Source: Bacillus alveayuensis
GTDB taxonomy: Bacteria; Bacillota; Bacilli; Bacillales; Aeribacillaceae
Direction: 5' to 3'
DNA: 64,000 nt
NCBI GenBank assembly: GCA_030812955.1
Contig: JAUSTR010000001.1
Span: 248,001 to 312,000, forward strand
How positions within the stretch are numbered: position 1 is the stretch's first letter; the number at the start of each line of letters is the position of its first letter. The translations under genes were made by a program, and so were the position numbers. Below are positions 60,003 to 64,000 of this stretch, piece after piece. The notes beneath the pieces are model-generated. The model had not been told where the DNA came from and made no database searches. It saw only the letters and a list, made by a program, of their open reading frames with translations.

Positions 60003-60515
60003 ATGGATTTAAAAAAATATATAACAATCGTACCAGATTTTCCAAAAGAAGGCATTCAATTTAAAGATATTACGACATTAATGGATAATGGTGAAGCGTA
60101 TAAATATGCAACAGATCAAATTGTTCAATATGCACGTGAAAAAGAGATTGATATCGTTGTTGGACCAGAGGCTCGAGGTTTTATTATCGGATGTCCAGTC
60201 GCTTATTCATTAGGTGTTGGCTTTGCACCAGTTCGAAAAGAAGGTAAGCTTCCTCGTGAAACCATTAAAGTAGAGTACGGACTTGAGTATGGAAAAGATG
60301 CCCTAACGATTCACAAAGATGCGATTAAAGAGGGACAGCGTGTATTAATTACGGATGATTTATTAGCAACAGGAGGAACGATTGAAGCGACAATCAAACT
60401 TGTCGAGCAACTAGGCGGAGTTGTTGCAGGCATAGCCTTTTTAATTGAATTATCTTATTTAGAAGGACGCAAAAAATTAGAAGGATATGATATATTTACA
60501 TTAATGAAGTATTAA
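60003..60515 (+). CDS. apt: Adenine phosphoribosyltransferase
   Basis: Salvages adenine to AMP with [31 protein letters not shown] at the start, [32 protein letters not shown], and the PRPP-binding [13 protein letters not shown] near residue 116. Length 170 from ATG 60003 after AGGAGG. A 22-codon upstream extension in frame has no support. Between recJ and relA as in Bacillus. Confidence 0.98.
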   Translation: MDLKKYITIVPDFPKEGIQFKDITTLMDNGEAYKYATDQIVQYAREKEIDIVVGPEARGFIIGCPVAYSLGVGFAPVRKEGKLPRETIKVEYGLEYGKDALTIHKDAIKEGQRVLITDDLLATGGTIEATIKLVEQLGGVVAGIAFLIELSYLEGRKKLEGYDIFTLMKY

Positions 60516-60551
60516 AATATTCGTGATTAGCAGCATGAACAAAACATGGAG

Positions 60552-60577
60552 AAAGCACTCGCATGGGTGCTTTTTTC
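60552..60577 (+). terminator. apt terminator
   Basis: AAAGCAC and GTGCTTT (AAAGCACTCGCATGGGTGCTTTTTT) with a T-run. Confidence 0.88.
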
Positions 60578-60786
60578 TTATACTTACAGCTTAGCTATCA
60601 TTCGTTTTTTTAAAAGCTTATTGGTACCATGACCTTTACGTCATGTAATAGAATTCGACAAACTTCCAAAATAGACTACTTTACACATATGGCAATTTTA
60701 TTAATAATAAAAGCAATAACATGTAAAAGTAGGTCTTTGGTGACATTCAACGATTTATGATGAAATTTGAATTAAAAGGTGATTCC

Positions 60787-62982
60787 ATGGCGAACGAACA
60801 AGTACTCACAGCTGAACAAGTTTTTGAAAAGGCTAGTACGTACCTTTCAGATGAAGATATAGACTTTATTAAAAAAGCTTATATATTTGCCAAAAAAGCT
60901 CATGAAGGTCAATTCCGTAAATCGGGAGAGCCATACATTATCCATCCTATTCAAGTGGCTGGGATTCTTGTTGAGTTAGAAATGGATCCTGCTACAATTT
61001 CTGGTGGATTTTTACATGATGTGGTGGAAGATACGGATATAACCTTTGAGGATTTGAGAGAAGCGTTTAATGAAGAAGTGGCCATGCTAGTAGATGGTGT
61101 GACAAAGCTTGGTAAAATAAAATATAAATCAAAGGAAGAGCAGCAAGCAGAAAATCATCGAAAAATGTTTGTAGCAATGGCCCAGGATATTCGTGTCATC
61201 TTAATTAAGCTAGCCGATCGTTTGCACAATATGCGGACATTAAAGCATCTTCCACAAGAGAAGCAGCGTCGAATTGCTAATGAAACGTTAGAAATATTTG
61301 CACCGCTTGCCCATCGGCTTGGGATTTCCAAAATTAAATGGGAGCTTGAAGATACGTCTTTACGATATTTAAATCCGCAGCAATATTATCGTATCGTAAA
61401 TTTAATGAAGAAAAAGCGTGCGGAGCGAGAACAGTATGTTGAAGAAGTCATTGAAGATTTGAAAAAAAGAATCGACGAAGTCAATATAAAAGCTGAGTTA
61501 TCTGGCCGTCCAAAGCATATATATTCGATTTATCGAAAAATGGTGCTGCAAAATAAGCAATTCAACGAAATTTATGATTTGCTTGCTGTTCGCATCATTG
61601 TTCATAGCATTAAAGATTGCTATGCTGTTTTAGGCATTATCCATACTTGTTGGAAGCCTATGCCAGGGAGATTTAAAGATTATATTGCGATGCCGAAGCC
61701 GAATATGTATCAATCTCTTCATACGACCGTTATTGGTCCAAAAGGAGATCCATTAGAAGTCCAAATTCGCACGTTCGAAATGCATGAAATTGCCGAATAC
61801 GGAATTGCGGCTCATTGGGCATACAAAGAAGGGAAAAGTGCACAGGAACAGTCAGCTTTTGAAAAAAAGCTTAGTTGGTTTAGGGAAATTTTAGAATTTC
61901 AAAATGACTCTACGAACGCTGAGGAGTTTATGGAGTCTTTAAAGATTGATTTATTTTCCGACATGGTATTTGTCTTCACACCAAAAGGCGATGTGATCGA
62001 ACTTCCGTCTGGTTCTGTTCCGATTGATTTTGCCTATCGAATTCATTCTGAAATCGGAAATAAAACCATTGGCGCAAAAGTGAATGGGAAAATGGTTCCC
62101 CTTGATTATAAGCTGAAAACAGGGGATATTGTGGAAATATTAACATCGAAGCATTCATATGGACCGAGCCAAGATTGGTTGAAGCTTGCGCAAACTTCCC
62201 AAGCGAAAAATAAGATTCGTCAATTTTTTAAAAAGCAGCGCCGCGAAGAAAATGTTGAAAAAGGTAAAGAATTAATCGAAAAAGAAATCAAATCAATGGA
62301 TTTTGATGTAAAAGAAGTGTTAACAGCTGAAAATATTAAACGAGTTGCAGAAAAGTTCAATTTTCCTAGTGAGGAAGATATGTATGCTGCTGTTGGATAT
62401 AATGGCATTACAGCTCTTCAAGTTGCTAATCGTCTAACAGAAAAGTTAAGAAAAAAACGACATCTTGAACAACAGGAAAAAAATATCGAAGAAGTTGTTC
62501 AGGAGGTTCGTCAACTTCCAGCGAAAAAACGGGATGCTGGTGTATCTGTTAAAGGGATTGATAATTTATTAGTTCGTTTATCCCGTTGTTGCAACCCTGT
62601 CCCTGGAGATGATATTGTAGGTTATATTACAAAAGGTCGAGGTGTATCTGTTCACCGTACCGATTGTCCAAACGTGTTAAAAGATGAAGCACAAGAACGC
62701 TTAATTGAAGTGGAATGGGAAAATCAACTACAAGGCCGAAAAGAATATAACGTGGAAATTGAAATATTAGGCTATGACCGTAGAGGACTTTTAAATGAAG
62801 TGCTTCAGGCTGTTAACGAAACAAAAACGAATATTTCTTCCGTTTCAGGACGTTCAGACCGAAACAAAGTTGCAACCATTCATATGGCTATTTCGATCCA
62901 AAATATAAACCACCTTCATAAAGTGGTGGAACGAATCAAACAAATTTCAGATATATATTCAGTGCGGAGAATGATGAATTAG
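60787..62982 (+). CDS. relA: Bifunctional (p)ppGpp synthetase/hydrolase
   Basis: Long RSH stringent-response enzyme, 731 residues. HD hydrolase domain ([22 protein letters not shown] near residue 77), synthetase domain (about 230-370; [25 protein letters not shown]), TGS ([29 protein letters not shown], about 391), the conserved-cysteine region ([30 protein letters not shown]) and C-terminal ACT. Both catalytic domains look intact. Start ATG 60787 with AAAGGTGA ahead. An upstream in-frame ATG at 60757 lies before that site. Confidence 0.98.
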   Translation: MANEQVLTAEQVFEKASTYLSDEDIDFIKKAYIFAKKAHEGQFRKSGEPYIIHPIQVAGILVELEMDPATISGGFLHDVVEDTDITFEDLREAFNEEVAMLVDGVTKLGKIKYKSKEEQQAENHRKMFVAMAQDIRVILIKLADRLHNMRTLKHLPQEKQRRIANETLEIFAPLAHRLGISKIKWELEDTSLRYLNPQQYYRIVNLMKKKRAEREQYVEEVIEDLKKRIDEVNIKAELSGRPKHIYSIYRKMVLQNKQFNEIYDLLAVRIIVHSIKDCYAVLGIIHTCWKPMPGRFKDYIAMPKPNMYQSLHTTVIGPKGDPLEVQIRTFEMHEIAEYGIAAHWAYKEGKSAQEQSAFEKKLSWFREILEFQNDSTNAEEFMESLKIDLFSDMVFVFTPKGDVIELPSGSVPIDFAYRIHSEIGNKTIGAKVNGKMVPLDYKLKTGDIVEILTSKHSYGPSQDWLKLAQTSQAKNKIRQFFKKQRREENVEKGKELIEKEIKSMDFDVKEVLTAENIKRVAEKFNFPSEEDMYAAVGYNGITALQVANRLTEKLRKKRHLEQQEKNIEEVVQEVRQLPAKKRDAGVSVKGIDNLLVRLSRCCNPVPGDDIVGYITKGRGVSVHRTDCPNVLKDEAQERLIEVEWENQLQGRKEYNVEIEILGYDRRGLLNEVLQAVNETKTNISSVSGRSDRNKVATIHMAISIQNINHLHKVVERIKQISDIYSVRRMMN

Positions 62983-62996
62983 AAAGGAACGTTAAC

Positions 62997-63434
62997 ATGA
63001 GAGTAGTTGTGCAAAGGGCTAAAAATGCCAAAGTAGTAGTGGAAGGAGAAGTTATAGGAGAAATCGATCATGGGCTCATGGTTCTTGTAGGAGTCACGCA
63101 CAATGATGAGGAAAAAGATGCTGAATTTTTAGCTGATAAAGTAGCGAATTTACGTATTTTTGAAGATGAGTCAGGAAAAATGAATCATTCCTTATTAGAC
63201 GTGAATGGAAAAATTTTGTCTGTGTCTCAGTTCACCCTTTACGGAGATTGCCGAAAAGGGAGAAGGCCAAATTACATGCAAGCAGCAAAGCCTGATCAGG
63301 CGCTCTACCTCTATCAAAAATTCAATGACAAGCTGAGGGAAAAAGGAATTCATGTTGAAACAGGTCAATTCGGTGCAATGATGGACGTGTCGTTTACAAA
63401 TGTTGGCCCCGTGACACTTATTGTGGATAGCTAA
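62997..63434 (+). CDS. dtd: D-aminoacyl-tRNA deacylase
   Basis: Removes D-amino acids mischarged to t[36 protein letters not shown], the catalytic-face [17 protein letters not shown] and the C-terminal GPVTLIVDS. Length 145. ATG after AAAGGAACG, 14 bases after relA. Confidence 0.97.
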   Translation: MRVVVQRAKNAKVVVEGEVIGEIDHGLMVLVGVTHNDEEKDAEFLADKVANLRIFEDESGKMNHSLLDVNGKILSVSQFTLYGDCRKGRRPNYMQAAKPDQALYLYQKFNDKLREKGIHVETGQFGAMMDVSFTNVGPVTLIVDS

Positions 63435-63440
63435 TAAAAA

Positions 63441-63465
63441 AGTCCATTCGCACATGCGAATGGAC
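63441..63465 (-). terminator. Minus-strand terminator located near the dtd stop
   Basis: GTCCATTCGCA and TGCGAATGGAC form a perfect stem. The T-run (TTTTTTA) is on the minus strand, so it terminates transcripts of the amidase gene after they have crossed the intergenic region. Confidence 0.7.
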
Positions 63466-63471
63466 TCAGAC

Positions 63472-63609
63472 TGTTGACAAACGCTTGCATTCTTTGTTAC
63501 TCCGCCCGCATCGCGCTTCATTACCGTACTTGGTAACTACGCTCCTCATCGGGCTCGTGCCTCGAGACATGAGTTTTAAATTCGTTATATGAAAACTTTG
63601 TCTACAAAC
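63472..63609. other. GC-rich non-coding element with TTGACAAA / TTTGTC ends
   Basis: About 138 bases. They are bounded by TGTTGACAAA (63472-63481) and TTTGTCTACA (63597-63606), which are imperfect inverted repeats. The interior is noticeably more GC-rich than the region, with complementary-looking pieces (GGTAACTACGCTCCTCATCGG and GCGGAGTAAC on the opposite strand). No open frame is evident. It could be a dispersed repeat or a structured 3' RNA on the minus strand. Confidence 0.45.
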
Positions 63610-63611
63610 TA

Positions 63612-63639
63612 AGACCATTCGCTTGCGAATGGTCTTTTT
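63612..63639 (+). terminator. Plus-strand terminator located near the amidase stop
   Basis: AGACCATTCGC and GCGAATGGTCT form a stem, followed by TTTTC on the plus strand. It would end dtd transcripts some 180 bases after the dtd stop. Confidence 0.75.
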
Positions 63640-63641
63640 CT

Positions 63642-64000
63642 TCATTGAAAGTATTGAACAAGTCCATTATAAATGGCTTGTGTTGCTTGCTCTTGATAAG
63701 CATTTGTTGTAACCGTCCATTCTTCGGTTGGATTGCTTAAAAAGCCGAGTTCAAGTAATGTGGCCGGTCGACTGTTTTCACGAAGGACATGAAAGTTACC
63801 ATATTTGACACCACGGTCTCGCAGTTTCGTATTTTTTACTAATTGCTGATGAATCGTTGAAGCCAACTTTTTATCTTTTGATGAATGATAATAATAAGCG
63901 GTTAATCCTGAAGCTGATGTATAGATGGAACTGTCGTAATGAATGCTAATAAAAGCATCAGCTTTATGATAATTTGACATATAGACGCGCGAATTGAGAC
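63642..64000 (-). CDS. N-acetylmuramoyl-L-alanine amidase, catalytic domain C-terminal part (5' end outside window)
   Basis: Cell-wall amidase of the Amidase_3 family, truncated by the window edge. The frame is open through position 64000 (LNSRVYMSNYHKADAFISIHYDSS). ADAFISIHYDS carries a zinc-ligand histidine. The catalytic-glutamate region is RPATLLELGFLSNPTEEW, and the end is QEQATQAIYNGLVQYF. In B. subtilis an amidase gene (yrvJ) follows dtd, which supports the call. N-terminal domains, such as SH3 repeats, cannot be seen. Confidence 0.9.
   Translation of the reverse strand, partial: LNSRVYMSNYHKADAFISIHYDSSIYTSASGLTAYYYHSSKDKKLASTIHQQLVKNTKLRDRGVKYGNFHVLRENSRPATLLELGFLSNPTEEWTVTTNAYQEQATQAIYNGLVQYFQ

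Overview
The window is a stretch of chromosome from an endospore-forming Bacillaceae bacterium. It follows the well-known Bacillus order hemAXCDBL - spoVID - ysxE - valS - folC - spoIIB - maf - radC - mreBCD - minCD - spoIVFA/FB - rplU/prp/rpmA - spo0B - obg - pheB/pheA - niaR/nifS/nadBCA - safA - (nadE) - coxA-like - yebC - bofC - ruvAB - queA - tgt - yajC - yrzE - yrbG - spoVB - comN - secDF - recJ - apt - relA - dtd - amidase. Many sporulation genes, a Val-type T-box, an L21 leader, and frequent TTG/GTG starts behind strong Shine-Dalgarno sequences all fit Bacillaceae. The species cannot be fixed from the sequence alone. Unlike B. subtilis 168, the region keeps an RNase G gene (rng), has nadE beside safA, lacks comC between folC and spoIIB, and has an amino-acid ABC transporter rather than the lon/ysxC genes in front of hemA.

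Layout: 1-2.4 kb, amino-acid ABC importer; 2.4-2.9 kb, a small membrane protein; 3.1-9.4 kb, the haem operon; 9.6-12 kb, spore-coat genes; 12.3-18.7 kb, valS, folC, spoIIB and maf; 18.7-26.2 kb, radC, an inserted foreign cassette, then mreBCD-minCD; 26.4-32.9 kb, spoIVF, rng, the L21/L27 operon, spo0B and obg; 32.9-34.3 kb, phenylalanine genes; 34.3-42 kb, the NAD regulon; 42.2-49.1 kb, a cortex lipoprotein, yebC, bofC, ruvAB and the queuosine genes with yajC; 49.3-57.5 kb, membrane proteins, spoVB, comN, secDF, a cation transporter and lapA; 57.5-64 kb, recJ, apt, relA, dtd and an amidase.

The most unusual part is the 2.6-kb insertion between radC and mreB (about 19.36-21.93 kb). It holds a predicted polymorphic toxin (two peptidoglycan-binding repeats, a pretoxin-like linker and a C-terminal domain with a KSTxxPxxD motif) followed by a probable immunity gene. 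It is bordered by an exact second copy of the last 182 bp of radC and by a displaced 225-bp piece of mreD. This looks like single-crossover integration of a circular or tandem intermediate, and it left radC and mreB intact.

A second theme is a family of short non-coding palindromic elements. At least six intergenic copies lie between 9.4 and 49.3 kb, and they look like miniature inverted-repeat elements. Other non-coding signals include a 14-bp palindrome in the hemA promoter region, a candidate NiaR operator between nifS and nadB, a palindrome around the recJ promoter, and crossed terminators between dtd and the amidase gene that enclose a GC-rich element. I saw no CRISPR array, tRNA or rRNA gene, or complete insertion sequence.
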